DNA from: an uncultured Planctomycetaceae bacterium
GTDB taxonomy: Bacteria > Planctomycetota > Planctomycetia > Planctomycetales > Planctomycetaceae
Reading direction: 5' to 3'
DNA: 64,000 nucleotides
Assembly: GCA_943787265.1 (NCBI GenBank)
Contig: CALSLT010000038.1
Location: 38,466 to 102,465, forward strand
The translations under genes and the position numbers were made by a program. The notes below the pieces were generated by a model, which was not told the DNA's origin, did no database searches, and saw only the letters and a program-made list of their open reading frames with translations. This document shows, piece by piece, positions 31,899 through 41,431 of this stretch (positions are counted from its first letter, which is position 1; each line of letters opens with the position of its first letter).

Positions 31899-34850
31899 CT
31901 AGCTGCAGCCCATGCTGTTGCCGCAGTTGTGGCAGAGGTAGCAGTTTCCGTTGCGGACGGTGATTGCTCCGCAGCCGTCACACGCCGGGGCGTCTGACTG
32001 GAACTCAGCAAACTGTTTGCTGCGAACCGCCGGGGAGTCTTCATCTTCCTGCGGGGAAACCGCCACGTCGGCTGCTGCTCCGTTCAACGTGGCGTCGCCG
32101 AAGCCTGAGCTTTCGACTTGGCCGTTGATCATTGAAGCGACTTCGTCAGTCAACTTCTCTGGTGAGGAGATTGCGGCTTTTGCCTGGGTTTCGGCGATGC
32201 CCTTAGGCGTGTTTGCTTCGCGGTAACCTGCCAGGAACTCGATGCCGAGCCACCGGAAGATATAGTCCACGACGCTCTTCGCGTTCGGGATGTCAGAGTT
32301 GCCAGTCCACCCAGACGGTTCAAACCGCATGTGAGTGAACTTGCTGATCAGATCGCCGAGCGGAACTCCGTATTGGAGAGCCATCGAAGTCAGCGTTCCA
32401 ATCGTGTCCATCAGACCGCCAATGGTCGAACCTTCTTTCGCCATCGTGATGAACAACTCGCCCGGCGTGCCGTCTTCGAACAGGCCAACAGTGATGTAAC
32501 CATCGTGTCCGCCGACTGAGAACTTGTGAGTCAGCGACTGACGAGTTCCTGGAAGTCGACGACGAACCGGACCGGACTGAATGATGACAGGCTCGTCACC
32601 CTTCTTACGGTCGCCTTCTTTCGAAGTTGCCAGCGGCTGACTCTGTTTTGAGCCATCGCGGTAGATCGCGAGAGCTTTCAGACCCAGTTTCCAGCCTTCT
32701 TTGTAGGCGTCTTCAACATCATCGACTGTCGATTCAGACGGCATGTTGACCGTCTTTGAGATCGCCCCGGACAGGAACGGCTGAGCTGCAGCCATCATGT
32801 TGACATGTCCACGCCACGCGATGGATCGCGTTCCGTTTGCCGGTTTGAAGGCACAGTCAAAGACAGCCAGGTGCTCGTCCTTGAAGTTTGGAGCACCTTC
32901 GATCGTCTCGTTCTTATCGACGTAAGCGACGATTTCTTTCGACTGAGCTTCGGTGTAGCCAAGAGCTTTCAAAGCCAGCGGGACCGTCTTATTGACGATC
33001 TTCATCATGCCGCCGCCAGCAAGCTGCTTGTACTTGACCAGAGCAATGTCTGGCTCGATGCCGGTCGTGTCGCAGTCCATCATGAACGCGATCGTTCCGG
33101 TCGGAGCCAGTACGGTCGCCTGGGCATTGCGATACCCGTATCGGCGTCCGGACTCGACACACTCGTCCCAGACTTCGCGAGCCGCCGATCGGAGATACTC
33201 AGGGCACTCCTCGTTGATCTCGTTAGTCGCGTCACGGTGCATTTCCATGACTTCGAGCATCGGCTTTTCGTTCTCGTGGTACCCGGCGAAGGGACCAAGA
33301 TTGCCGGCGATCTGACTCGATGTGTGGTAGCCTTCGCCGCACAGCAGAGCGGTCAATGCACCGCAAATACCCTGTCCTGCTTCGCTGTCGTAAGGGATTC
33401 CCATCGACATCAGCAGGCTGCCGAGATTCGCGAAGCCCAGTCCCAGCGGACGGAAGCGGTGCGAATTTTCCGCAATAGACGGCGTTGGATAGCTGGCGTG
33501 GTCGACCAGAATTTCCTGAGCCGTGATGAAGATGCTGGATGCTCGACGGAACCGGGCAACGTCGAATGTGCCGTCTTCCTGCTGAAACTTCCGCAGGTTG
33601 ATGCTCGACAGGTTGCAGGCCGTATCGTCCAGGAACATGTACTCAGAGCACGGGTTTGAGGCGTTGATCGGGCCTGAGTTCTTGCACGTGTGCCAGCGGT
33701 TGATGGTCGTTTCGTATTGAACGCCAGGGTCGCCGCAGTACCAGGTTCCTTCTGCCATCTCGTGCAGCACGTCTTTGGCATCGTAGGATGGACCTGGCTT
33801 ATCTGCATCGGTCACCCAGTGCGTTTGCCATTGGCCATCGTCTTCGGCTGCCTGCATGAACTCGTCCGAAACGCGGACCGACAGGTTCGCATTCTGGAAC
33901 ATGATCGAGCTGTACGCTTCGCCGTTGAAGTTGGCATCGTACTCGCCGGAATCGATCAGCGTGCGAGCCTTCTTTTCTTCCTTCGACTTGCACTGCACGA
34001 ATTCCATGATGTCCGGATGCCAGTCTTTAAGACTCTGCATCTTGGCTGCACGACGAGTCTTGCCGCCCGACTTAACAACGGCAGCGATCTGGTCGTACAC
34101 CCGCATGAAACTCAGAGGGCCTGAAGGCGAACCACCGCCCGACAGCTTTTCCTGCGAGCTGCGGATTGTTGACAGGTCGGTGCCTGTGCCGGATCCAAAC
34201 TTGAACAGCATGGCTTCGCTGCGAGCCAGACGCATGATGTCTTCCATGTTGTCTTCGACAGACTGGATGAAACATGCGGACGCCTGTGGGTACTCGTAGG
34301 GAGTTTCCGGGCGGCGGATCGAGCGAGTCTGGACGTCGTAACGGTAATTACCGCGCGAGCCTTTCACGCCGTACTGATGGAAGAGGCCAACGTTGAACCA
34401 GACGGGCGAGTTGAACGACCCGTGCTGATGCAGGCAGAGCCAGGCGAGTTCTTTGTAGTAAGTTTCGCCGTCGGCCTGGCTGGCGAAGTAACCGTCCTGA
34501 ATACCCCAGTCGGCGATCGTACGAGCGACTCGGTGAACTACCTGCTGAATGCTGGTTTCGCGTTCGGGAGTTCCGGGTTCGCCGTAGAAGTACTTGCTGA
34601 CGACGACGTTTGTCGCCAGAGGACTCCAGTCTTTCGGAATCTGGCAGTTTTCCTGCTCAAACAGAATTCCGCCATTCTCGTCCTTGATGTGAGCAGTTCG
34701 AGCTTCCCACTCGACTGTGTCAAACGGGTCAACGCCTTCCGGGCAGAAATGGGCCTCGATCTCCAACGGGCTGGCCTCGGAAACGACTGTGCCACTGTGC
34801 CCATCCTGGGCTTCGAAATCATCCTCGAAGAATCCCTTGTTGCGGTGCAT
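31899..34850 (-). CDS. nrdJ: Adenosylcobalamin-dependent ribonucleotide reductase (class II)
   Basis: Reduces ribonucleotides to deoxyribonucleotides using coenzyme B12; 983 aa, the long class II form. The active-site region NPCSEYMFLDDTACNLSS, the strand GLGFANLGSLLMS and the radical-site block APTGTIAFMMDCDTTG are all present. The C-terminal zinc-type cysteines CDGCGAIT, CYLCHNCGNSMGC are also present. ATG 34850 has AAGGAGAG six to seven bases upstream, which decides the start over the GTG at 34877. A long region with several hairpins but no gene lies upstream. I looked for a cobalamin riboswitch there and did not find the conserved box. Confidence 0.96.
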   Translation of the reverse strand: MHRNKGFFEDDFEAQDGHSGTVVSEASPLEIEAHFCPEGVDPFDTVEWEARTAHIKDENGGILFEQENCQIPKDWSPLATNVVVSKYFYGEPGTPERETSIQQVVHRVARTIADWGIQDGYFASQADGETYYKELAWLCLHQHGSFNSPVWFNVGLFHQYGVKGSRGNYRYDVQTRSIRRPETPYEYPQASACFIQSVEDNMEDIMRLARSEAMLFKFGSGTGTDLSTIRSSQEKLSGGGSPSGPLSFMRVYDQIAAVVKSGGKTRRAAKMQSLKDWHPDIMEFVQCKSKEEKKARTLIDSGEYDANFNGEAYSSIMFQNANLSVRVSDEFMQAAEDDGQWQTHWVTDADKPGPSYDAKDVLHEMAEGTWYCGDPGVQYETTINRWHTCKNSGPINASNPCSEYMFLDDTACNLSSINLRKFQQEDGTFDVARFRRASSIFITAQEILVDHASYPTPSIAENSHRFRPLGLGFANLGSLLMSMGIPYDSEAGQGICGALTALLCGEGYHTSSQIAGNLGPFAGYHENEKPMLEVMEMHRDATNEINEECPEYLRSAAREVWDECVESGRRYGYRNAQATVLAPTGTIAFMMDCDTTGIEPDIALVKYKQLAGGGMMKIVNKTVPLALKALGYTEAQSKEIVAYVDKNETIEGAPNFKDEHLAVFDCAFKPANGTRSIAWRGHVNMMAAAQPFLSGAISKTVNMPSESTVDDVEDAYKEGWKLGLKALAIYRDGSKQSQPLATSKEGDRKKGDEPVIIQSGPVRRRLPGTRQSLTHKFSVGGHDGYITVGLFEDGTPGELFITMAKEGSTIGGLMDTIGTLTSMALQYGVPLGDLISKFTHMRFEPSGWTGNSDIPNAKSVVDYIFRWLGIEFLAGYREANTPKGIAETQAKAAISSPEKLTDEVASMINGQVESSGFGDATLNGAAADVAVSPQEDEDSPAVRSKQFAEFQSDAPACDGCGAITVRNGNCYLCHNCGNSMGCS

Positions 34851-35116
34851 CGTGCACTCTCCTTGTTCAAACCACACGAAATCAATGAACTAATCCTGAG
34901 TTCTTTCAGTCCCGTCGTGGGACCGTCGTGCTCAGCTTCCTGCCGTATGCCAGTCTGAATTCCGTTTCATCCGATCCTTCTCCGTTTTGGGGTCAACGAC
35001 AGAACAGCGATCGACGCTGGGAGTGGGTGAAGCCACCGGCTCGACCATCCATACGTGAGCGTTTCGTCTGCGCGCAAAATCCTCGCAGAAATTGATTGGG
35101 TGCTTTAAGAAATCCC

Positions 35117-35143
35117 GGCATGCTGGCGAAAATGCCGCATGCC
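35117..35143 (-). promoter_or_regulatory. Stable hairpin in the nrdJ leader region
   Basis: GGCATGC-GGC pairs with GCC-GCATGCC, ten base pairs with one bulged T, closing a six-base loop. It is followed by no T run, so it is unlikely to be a simple terminator. Confidence 0.5.
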
Positions 35144-35184
35144 ATTCCCTTGGTTGCCGAGACTGGAGCGTTTAGAAGTGAGCC

Positions 35185-35215
35185 CGCCAGTAGGTTCAGG
35201 TAAACCTGACTGGCG
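35185..35215 (-). promoter_or_regulatory. Hairpin with two alternative pairings
   Basis: Twelve base pairs with one bulge: CGCCAGT-AGGTT pairs with AACCT-G-ACTGGCG. The inner part can also fold as TCAGG-TAAA-CCTGA, which competes with the first pairing. Function unknown; it may be part of an RNA leader of nrdJ or an intergenic repeat. Confidence 0.45.
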
Positions 35216-35790
35216 ACTGAATTCTCCTCCGAGAACTCTCATGAACCGACCGGCTGGAAGGCCGAGCGATTAGACATGAAAACGAGAACAAACATCCGGG
35301 ACACCGATCCAAGTCGGAAACTCTACCAAGTACTATCGGTAGTGTTGCCGGCGAAATGAAGCCCAAGATGTAGTGACTCAAAGCGGGAATCTTAAAACCC
35401 GCCTCCAGTCTGTCAACCCGCCCTTCGAAATTGCATCCTTCGGGGGGCCGCAATTCGCGTCGAAACTCACCGCTGCTATGGGAGTTAGAGAAATCCAGAA
35501 AATGGAAAAATCGTCAAAACCAGCGCTGCCGGACCTCAGCAACATGCGGCCGTCCGTCGCCCTTTGTGAGTTCAAAAAGATTTGGATGTCGGTGCAAAGT
35601 GTTAATTATGTATGAGTTATGGTGACTCAGGATTCCCGGTTCCTCTCCGGCAGTTTGATCGCTGTCCGTTTATGTTTACAGGGCTGCCGATCGGTGCTCA
35701 ATCTTTGAAATCTGACATCTGTGGACGCTGGGATTCTCATGCTGGCCTGTCATCGGTCAGGAATCGGCGATCACAGAACGAGTGATTCTT

Positions 35791-35811
35791 CGGGGCCTAA
35801 ATATAGCCCCG
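35791..35811. other. Short GC-rich hairpin
   Basis: CGGGGC and GCCCCG pair around a nine-base AT-rich loop. No T run; role unknown. Confidence 0.4.
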
Positions 35812-35856
35812 GCGAAATGCTTTGCTTGTTTGGCAAAGTCTGACTTCATACGCAAA

Positions 35857-35905
35857 ACGCCCGATTGCGGCAGCTCGGAAATCCGAACCTGCGTCAATCG
35901 GGCGT
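35857..35905 (-). terminator. Rho-independent terminator for the small membrane protein gene
   Basis: An 11-bp perfect outer stem, ACGCCCGATTG (35857-35867) and CAATCGGGCGT (35895-35905), with an inner partial stem, followed on the minus strand by TTTT. It lies 75 bases beyond the stop at 35980. Confidence 0.85.
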
Positions 35906-35979
35906 AGAAAATGCGTGCTCGCGGATGACAGCTATCCGCCGCTCGCTGAAGTTTCAGGTAGTCGCTGCAAAGTGATTGC

Positions 35980-36198
35980 TCAGGCAGCTCTCGTTGTTGA
36001 GTCTGACTTCACAGTTGCAGTGGCTCGTTTGGGAATCGACTTCTCGATGCGTCGCATTTCCAGTGCAAAGATGCCTGACGTGGCGACTTGGATCGCGATG
36101 TAGGCAAGAATCACGGGGCCATGCATAGCGAAACAGGCAATGGCCCAGAGGGTCAGTCCACCTGCCAGAAGTACGACAAGACTGGGAGCGTTTTTCAT
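35980..36198 (-). CDS. Small two-helix membrane protein, unknown function
   Basis: A 72-aa protein with two hydrophobic helices at about 7-26 and 29-46, a short loop between them, and a basic, Lys/Arg/Thr-rich tail after EMRRIEKSIPKR. No family recognised. It is supported by protein-like composition, the ATG 36198 start and its own terminator at 35857-35905. Nothing in the neighbours reveals a role: the region on both sides is non-coding. Confidence 0.65.
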   Translation of the reverse strand: MKNAPSLVVLLAGGLTLWAIACFAMHGPVILAYIAIQVATSGIFALEMRRIEKSIPKRATATVKSDSTTRAA

Positions 36199-36779
36199 GA
36201 TGCGTCCACGAAGGGCTTGGAGAAACGTCGAGTCACGATGTCAGGGAGTTTGCCTGCCGTCTGGGGGAAGGCCACGGCGAAATCCAAGTCGAAGTCGTTA
36301 AGTCGATGGTGCGTGTCGAGTGAGTATTCTGATTCGAATCAGTCGCGAAGTTTCTGCAGAAAGATGTACGACCAAAGTCGCTCAATCCAGAGCAGGAATC
36401 TTCAAAGGAATGGACCTTCCCCGAATTGAAGAATGGTGCAGTATGGGCTGGCAGTTTTGGGGAATGACATTCTTCCCGGTGGCGACGATCGGTTATGTCC
36501 GATGCCGCTACGGGTTCTATCGACCGCCCGGAGCAGTGCGAATTGCCTCGTTGTGCGGGGCTGGGCGGGATTTGAGAGATTGCTGCTGTTTTGGGAGTCC
36601 GCATCCGTGCGTCGGTTTGACCTGATAGTAAGGTTCAGTCAGCCGCAATTCGGCGAAGGAGCGAACGAATAATGTCCGCCGTAAACTGATGAAACCCCAA
36701 TTCGAAAGAAAATCCGCGACACCGAAAGAAACATCCAATTTGTTCGACAGGCACATGGAGCGGCCTGGCGCCAGGACGC
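36199..36779. other. Intergenic region without a supported gene
   Basis: 581 bases. Short open frames exist on both strands but none has protein-like composition or recognisable motifs, and none is backed by a ribosome site. Probably promoter space for the small membrane protein. Confidence 0.55.
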
Positions 36780-37322
36780 TTACAACTCGAACAACGATTG
36801 AGTTTTCACGATCGCGCAGTCTTCCGGAAACGTGTGAAAGGCGTGGATCAAAAGACTGTGAGGCCACACGTCAGTCTGCATGAAACTTAGAGCTGCCGGA
36901 GACAACCGATTCGGCGAACTGAAGCAATGTGAAATGGGAGCCCGCTGGCAGTCGTTCTGCAGCTCCTCGTGCATGTTGAGGAACACTTCCGGCGACAGCT
37001 TTTCCACCTGATAGCTCATGTGGTAGGTGATCTTGTCACCGCATTTAATCGACTCGTCACGGCTACCTTTCAGGCGTCGATGGAACCGCTCGTTCCGATC
37101 GGGCAGCGGCTGGCCACGGCTGGCGACGACTTCAGAGATGATCGAGTCGCCGATCTGAAACGTCACCAGATGGCCCGAGTCACAGATTCGGATATCTGCC
37201 GAGTAGTCTGGCTGTCGAATCTGGTCGCGCTTCCGAATGTCGAACAGCTCGGGATGGAGCGAACGCTCAAACAGATGGAACATGAGTTCCGAGACGGCTG
37301 GTCGTACAAAGCTGACATTCAT
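36780..37322 (-). CDS. DUF2617 family protein
   Basis: A 180-aa protein close to planctomycete DUF2617 members: it begins MNVSFVRPAVSELMFHLF, then SLHPELFDIRKR and the paired strands HLVTFQIGDSIISEVVAS, and closes with HSLLIHAFHTFPEDCAIVKTQS. The family function is unknown. No signal peptide or membrane helix. I chose the ATG at 37322, which matches the usual family start, rather than an ORF start 13 codons upstream. It is divergent from the DUF1592 gene. Confidence 0.8.
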   Translation of the reverse strand: MNVSFVRPAVSELMFHLFERSLHPELFDIRKRDQIRQPDYSADIRICDSGHLVTFQIGDSIISEVVASRGQPLPDRNERFHRRLKGSRDESIKCGDKITYHMSYQVEKLSPEVFLNMHEELQNDCQRAPISHCFSSPNRLSPAALSFMQTDVWPHSLLIHAFHTFPEDCAIVKTQSLFEL

Positions 37323-37765
37323 TGGGAAACCTGCGGGCCCGCGAGCAGCGTTCAAAAGCATCGGTCAGGAAACTCGACACGTGACGATTGTACCGAGCGT
37401 ATTCGGTCCATCGAAAGCTCCGCCAACAGCAATTTGACAGTTGTCGCATCCTCGGCACATTTCCGGATGATTCCGGGTTGCATCCTGACAAACCGGCGTT
37501 CCGGCATTTTGAATGACTTCGGTCCTCCTGCGACTCTTGCGGCATCGCTCGACGACTTCATTAACTTAGTTGCCGAACGATTCACATCGACCTGACGAGA
37601 CCGGTTTGCTGAGGCTGACCTGCCATTGGTTTCGGCAACTCCGAACACAATGCCAGTCTTCGTTGAGCGAGCATTGCTTTGGGGCTACTCTCTCAATCAC
37701 AGACGATCAGCGACGATGCCGATCTCGCTTTCACAGCTCGTTGCAGTTGTGTCAGAATATCGGGG
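37323..37765. other. Divergent intergenic region, DUF2617 / DUF1592
   Basis: 443 bases with no supported gene; a few short open frames of random composition. Should contain both promoters. Confidence 0.55.
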
Positions 37766-40700
37766 ATGGCTGATCTGTCTCTCCGTGTTCCCGGCCCTCC
37801 CACGAACCTCCCGCCAGTTGTGACCCCCACCGGCATGCCACTCGCTAACTCAGATTTCGCCAGGCAACGAAGATTTGAAGCGCTCCCGCGTTTTGAAATC
37901 ACCGAACCCAAATCGGGACGTCGCCACCGCATCTTCGCACTGAAGGAACGCGCATTCAGCTTTCTGCGATGGACGATTCTGGTGCTCGCGTTGAGTGTCG
38001 GAGTCGGCAGTTCTGTAGAAGCCGCGGACTCGTATCAGGAAGTTGTGCAGCCGTTTGCCGCGAAGTACTGCGTTGAGTGTCACAATCCTAGGAAGGCTCG
38101 CGGCGAGCTGGACCTGACGAAGTATGAAACTGAAAAAAGCGTGACGGCACATTTTCGTCGCTGGCAGAACATCATTGCATTCATTCGTGATGGAGAAATG
38201 CCTCCGGAAGATTCGAAGCTACAGCCGACAATTGACGAACGAAACGTCGTCATCGGAGCGGTCGAGTCGATGCTGATCGCCGAAGCGAATAGAAACGCGG
38301 GCGATCCCGGCGTCGTTCTTCCGAGGCGATTGTCAAATACCGAATACGATCTTTCAGTCAGTCATCTGACCGGCGTCGAGATTCGCGCGACGGCCGAGTT
38401 TCCTGCCGATCCAGCGGCAGGCGAAGGGTTCGATAATACGGGCGAGGCACTGACGATGTCTCCCAGCCTGCTGCGAAAGTACATGGCCGCCGGGCAGCAT
38501 GTTGCCAGCCACCTCGTGCTGAGAACCAGCGGGATCAGTTTTGCTCCGTATCCAGTCACGTCTTACAACGAACGAAAGAAGCTGACCGAACAGGCAATTA
38601 TCGATTTTTACCAGAGTCGTGATGTCAAACTTCGAGACTATCTGGAGGCCGCCTGGAAGTATCGCCATCGACCGGAGGATCTTCGTGGCGCGTCGGTTGA
38701 AGACTGGGCGAAGACGCATGGCCTTAGCAAAAAGTATCTATCGCTCGTCTGGGAGACACTGAGTGGAGCTTCTGCGTCGACAGGTTTTTTGAAGCAGGTC
38801 GGGCATGCCTGGGAGGCTGTTCCGGCTCCGGCACAATCTGCCGGAGCGCCGACGGAACTCGGTGAGCTTGCACAGTTGATCAAGTTTCTCCGACGAAATA
38901 TCGGGGCGAAAGACGAGCGTTTGATTCGACCGAATGCCGGCACGTGGCCGATTGGACAACTGGACTACCGCGCGAAGCAGGCGGCGATTCGTGACAAGTT
39001 CAGTCTGAGCAATCTCCGCGACCAGGTGTTCGTCCGTTTTGATCGAGTGGCCCGCCCGCGCGAAGTGAAGTCGCGTGACAAGAAGGCCGCGAAGCCTCAC
39101 ACACTCTATTTTCGAGTCGATCCAGCCTTTGACGGCGAGGCCGATAGTTACGTGATTGTCGAGCGTCCGATTCTCAGCAACTCTGGAGAGCTTCCACGGA
39201 ACGATGAGCAGGCAGAGAAGAATCAGGTTGTCACCTTTCGCGATTTTCTGACAGAGCATGCACCCGCTGTTGCGAAGCAGTTGGATTTTGGACGACATCC
39301 GAACGGGCACGAAATTGATGCCGACTCGTTTGTGATCAAGGCGTCGTCGCTGGTCGAAATTGTTTTGGACCGGGATGCGCAAGAAGCGGCCGAGCACAGG
39401 CACGTACTGGCGAACTGCGTGCTCGATAAAGATTCGAGTCACGGTCGAGGGGTGATTCTTCAATCTGCCACGAATCGTGTTCCGGACAGTCGGTATGCTG
39501 ACAACGCAGATTTGTTGATCGACTCTGGAAGCGACTTCGTCAGTGGGCATGTCGAGTCGTCCGAGCAGTTTTGTCGGACGTTTCCAAACAGGTTCTTCTA
39601 CGTCGATCGAAACCGAGGGCTGGCTGCCGGCTTTCATCTAGTTGAAGGATTTTTTCGTGACGATCAGCCGCTTGTAGAGCGGGTGCTGACTGAGCAGGAA
39701 CGCGCCGAGTTGGACCTGCTGTGGGAAGAGCTGAATTTCGTGACGCAAAGTGTCGAGACGTTGATTCGCGGTTTCGTCTGGTTTGAACGTTCCGAGCGAC
39801 ACGTTCTGCATGACAAGCGGTTTGATTTTCTACGGGCTGAGGATCCGAAGCTTGTCGAGGACGAGCTGCTGCATAAGTTTGAGCGGCTTTATATGGACCG
39901 CCTGGGAGTGAAACTGGTCGAGCCTGAGTTCGCACCGGCTAATCCGGATGACGAAAAATTTCGCGTGATCCACGAGTTCTTCGATCAAGTTCGCAGTGGA
40001 CTTGCCCGTCATCGCGATCTTTTGAAGACGGCTGAGTCACGGGCGTTTGCCGATTTAGACGAGCTGGCGGCGAGAGCCTGGCGACGGCCGATTGTCCCTA
40101 AAGATCAGAAGTCTTTGAGAACGTTGTACGCAGCTTTGCGTGAGCAAGGGCAGGGCGTTGAAGATTCGCTTCGTGGTGTCCTGACCGCGATTCTTTTGTC
40201 GCCTGACTTCTGTTATCGCTACACGGATTCGCATCCGGGAATCGAAGTTCGTCAGCTATCGGATCGGTCGATGGCTGGACGGCTGAGCTATTTTCTCTGG
40301 TCGTCGCTTCCGGACGACGAATTACTTGCAGCATCTTCGGCTGGAGAATTACGGACTGATGATGCGCTGGTTGATCAAACTCGTCGAATGCTGAAGGACG
40401 ATCGCGTGAAAGCATTCGCCCGGGAATTCTTCGGGCAATGGTTGAGGTATCGGGACTTCATTTCGAAGGACCCGATCAATGCCGAAGCGTTTCCGGGATA
40501 CACCGACGAGTTGCGGCATGCGATGTTTGAAGAACCGGCACGATCGGCGACACGACTGATTCAGGAAGATCGCCCGGTCACCGAGTTAGTCAACGCCGAT
40601 TCGACATTCGTGAACGGAATCCTGGCTCGTCATTACGGCGGCGACGTTGAACGCGAGTACCGCAGCCGGGTTTCCGAATGGACGAATGAACGAAGGGGAC

Positions 40701-41368
40701 GCGGACTTTCAACGGCCGGCGCGGATAAACAATGGCATCGAGTCAGCGGCCTGCATGATGCTGGCCGTGGCGGCCTGTTCGGCATGGGAGTTGTCCTGAC
40801 GAGCAACTCGGCTGGCGAACGAACCAGTCCTGTTAAGCGAGGGTTCTGGGCGGTCCACCATCTTCTCGGGCAACATTTTCCTCCTCCGCCGGCGGACGTA
40901 CCGGAGTTGCCTGGCAACGAAAAGAACGCTCCAAGAACGATTCGTGAGATGATGGCCGAGCATACGGCCAACCCTCGCTGTGCAATGTGTCACGTCCACT
41001 TCGATTCGCTGGGGATGGCGATGGAAGGTTTCGATCCGATTGGGCGACGACGCACGAAAGACCTGGCTGGCCGAGTGGTCGATGACGCGGTGGAGTTTCC
41101 GGGAGGCGAATCTGCCAGTGGAATTCCTGGCCTGATTCAATACATTGAGAAGAACCGAAAGCAGGATTTCGTCAGGACTCTGTGTCGCAAGTTTCTGGGC
41201 TATGCACTCGGGCGATCTGTGATGCTTTCTGATTCACTCCTGCTTGAACAAATGGAAGACTCATTGAGGAAAAACGACTACCGGTTTTCCGTTTTATTCG
41301 AAACGGTTGTGACAAGCCTCCAATTTCGAAATCAACGTGGGCGAGATTTTTCCCTGACCGGCCGATAA
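37766..41368 (+). CDS. DUF1592/1588/1587/1585 c-type cytochrome-like exported protein
   Basis: A 1200-aa planctomycete-type protein. After about 60 basic or variable residues and a hydrophobic export helix (FLRWTILVLALSVGVG) comes a cytochrome-c-like unit with haem motif CVECH (102-106), then DUF1587 with RRLSNTEYDLSVSHLTG. A long middle part precedes DUF1595/1592 (WRRPIVPKD to YFLWSSLPDDELLAAS), DUF1588 with HLLGQHFPPPPADVPEL and a second haem-type CAMCH, and C-terminal DUF1585. These proteins are always paired with a DUF1552 protein, as here 63 bases downstream, and probably form a secreted electron-transfer or oxidoreductase complex of unknown role. The start is uncertain; ATG 37835 is another option. 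Confidence 0.88.
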   Translation: MADLSLRVPGPPTNLPPVVTPTGMPLANSDFARQRRFEALPRFEITEPKSGRRHRIFALKERAFSFLRWTILVLALSVGVGSSVEAADSYQEVVQPFAAKYCVECHNPRKARGELDLTKYETEKSVTAHFRRWQNIIAFIRDGEMPPEDSKLQPTIDERNVVIGAVESMLIAEANRNAGDPGVVLPRRLSNTEYDLSVSHLTGVEIRATAEFPADPAAGEGFDNTGEALTMSPSLLRKYMAAGQHVASHLVLRTSGISFAPYPVTSYNERKKLTEQAIIDFYQSRDVKLRDYLEAAWKYRHRPEDLRGASVEDWAKTHGLSKKYLSLVWETLSGASASTGFLKQVGHAWEAVPAPAQSAGAPTELGELAQLIKFLRRNIGAKDERLIRPNAGTWPIGQLDYRAKQAAIRDKFSLSNLRDQVFVRFDRVARPREVKSRDKKAAKPHTLYFRVDPAFDGEADSYVIVERPILSNSGELPRNDEQAEKNQVVTFRDFLTEHAPAVAKQLDFGRHPNGHEIDADSFVIKASSLVEIVLDRDAQEAAEHRHVLANCVLDKDSSHGRGVILQSATNRVPDSRYADNADLLIDSGSDFVSGHVESSEQFCRTFPNRFFYVDRNRGLAAGFHLVEGFFRDDQPLVERVLTEQERAELDLLWEELNFVTQSVETLIRGFVWFERSERHVLHDKRFDFLRAEDPKLVEDELLHKFERLYMDRLGVKLVEPEFAPANPDDEKFRVIHEFFDQVRSGLARHRDLLKTAESRAFADLDELAARAWRRPIVPKDQKSLRTLYAALREQGQGVEDSLRGVLTAILLSPDFCYRYTDSHPGIEVRQLSDRSMAGRLSYFLWSSLPDDELLAASSAGELRTDDALVDQTRRMLKDDRVKAFAREFFGQWLRYRDFISKDPINAEAFPGYTDELRHAMFEEPARSATRLIQEDRPVTELVNADSTFVNGILARHYGGDVEREYRSRVSEWTNERRGRGLSTAGADKQWHRVSGLHDAGRGGLFGMGVVLTSNSAGERTSPVKRGFWAVHHLLGQHFPPPPADVPELPGNEKNAPRTIREMMAEHTANPRCAMCHVHFDSLGMAMEGFDPIGRRRTKDLAGRVVDDAVEFPGGESASGIPGLIQYIEKNRKQDFVRTLCRKFLGYALGRSVMLSDSLLLEQMEDSLRKNDYRFSVLFETVVTSLQFRNQRGRDFSLTGR

Positions 41369-41431
41369 ACAAAATGTCGGGATGTTCTGGTCGATCAACG
41401 TTTGCGTTACCTGGATTGTTGAGTTGAATTT

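Larger units (their letters stand above)
34851..35979. other. Hairpin-rich non-coding region upstream of nrdJ
   Basis: 1.1 kb with no supported gene. It carries hairpins at 35117-35143 and 35185-35215, a 6-bp stem at 35791-35811 and the terminator of the small membrane protein at 35857-35905. The nrdJ promoter must lie here; nothing identifies it. Confidence 0.6.

Noticed and set aside
34851..35300. Cobalamin riboswitch upstream of nrdJ
   Set aside because: The conserved B12-box pattern was not found on the minus strand, although hairpins are present.
36320..36867. Open reading frames on both strands between the small membrane protein and DUF2617
   Set aside because: Composition looks random, no start signals or motifs, and they overlap each other in opposite directions.
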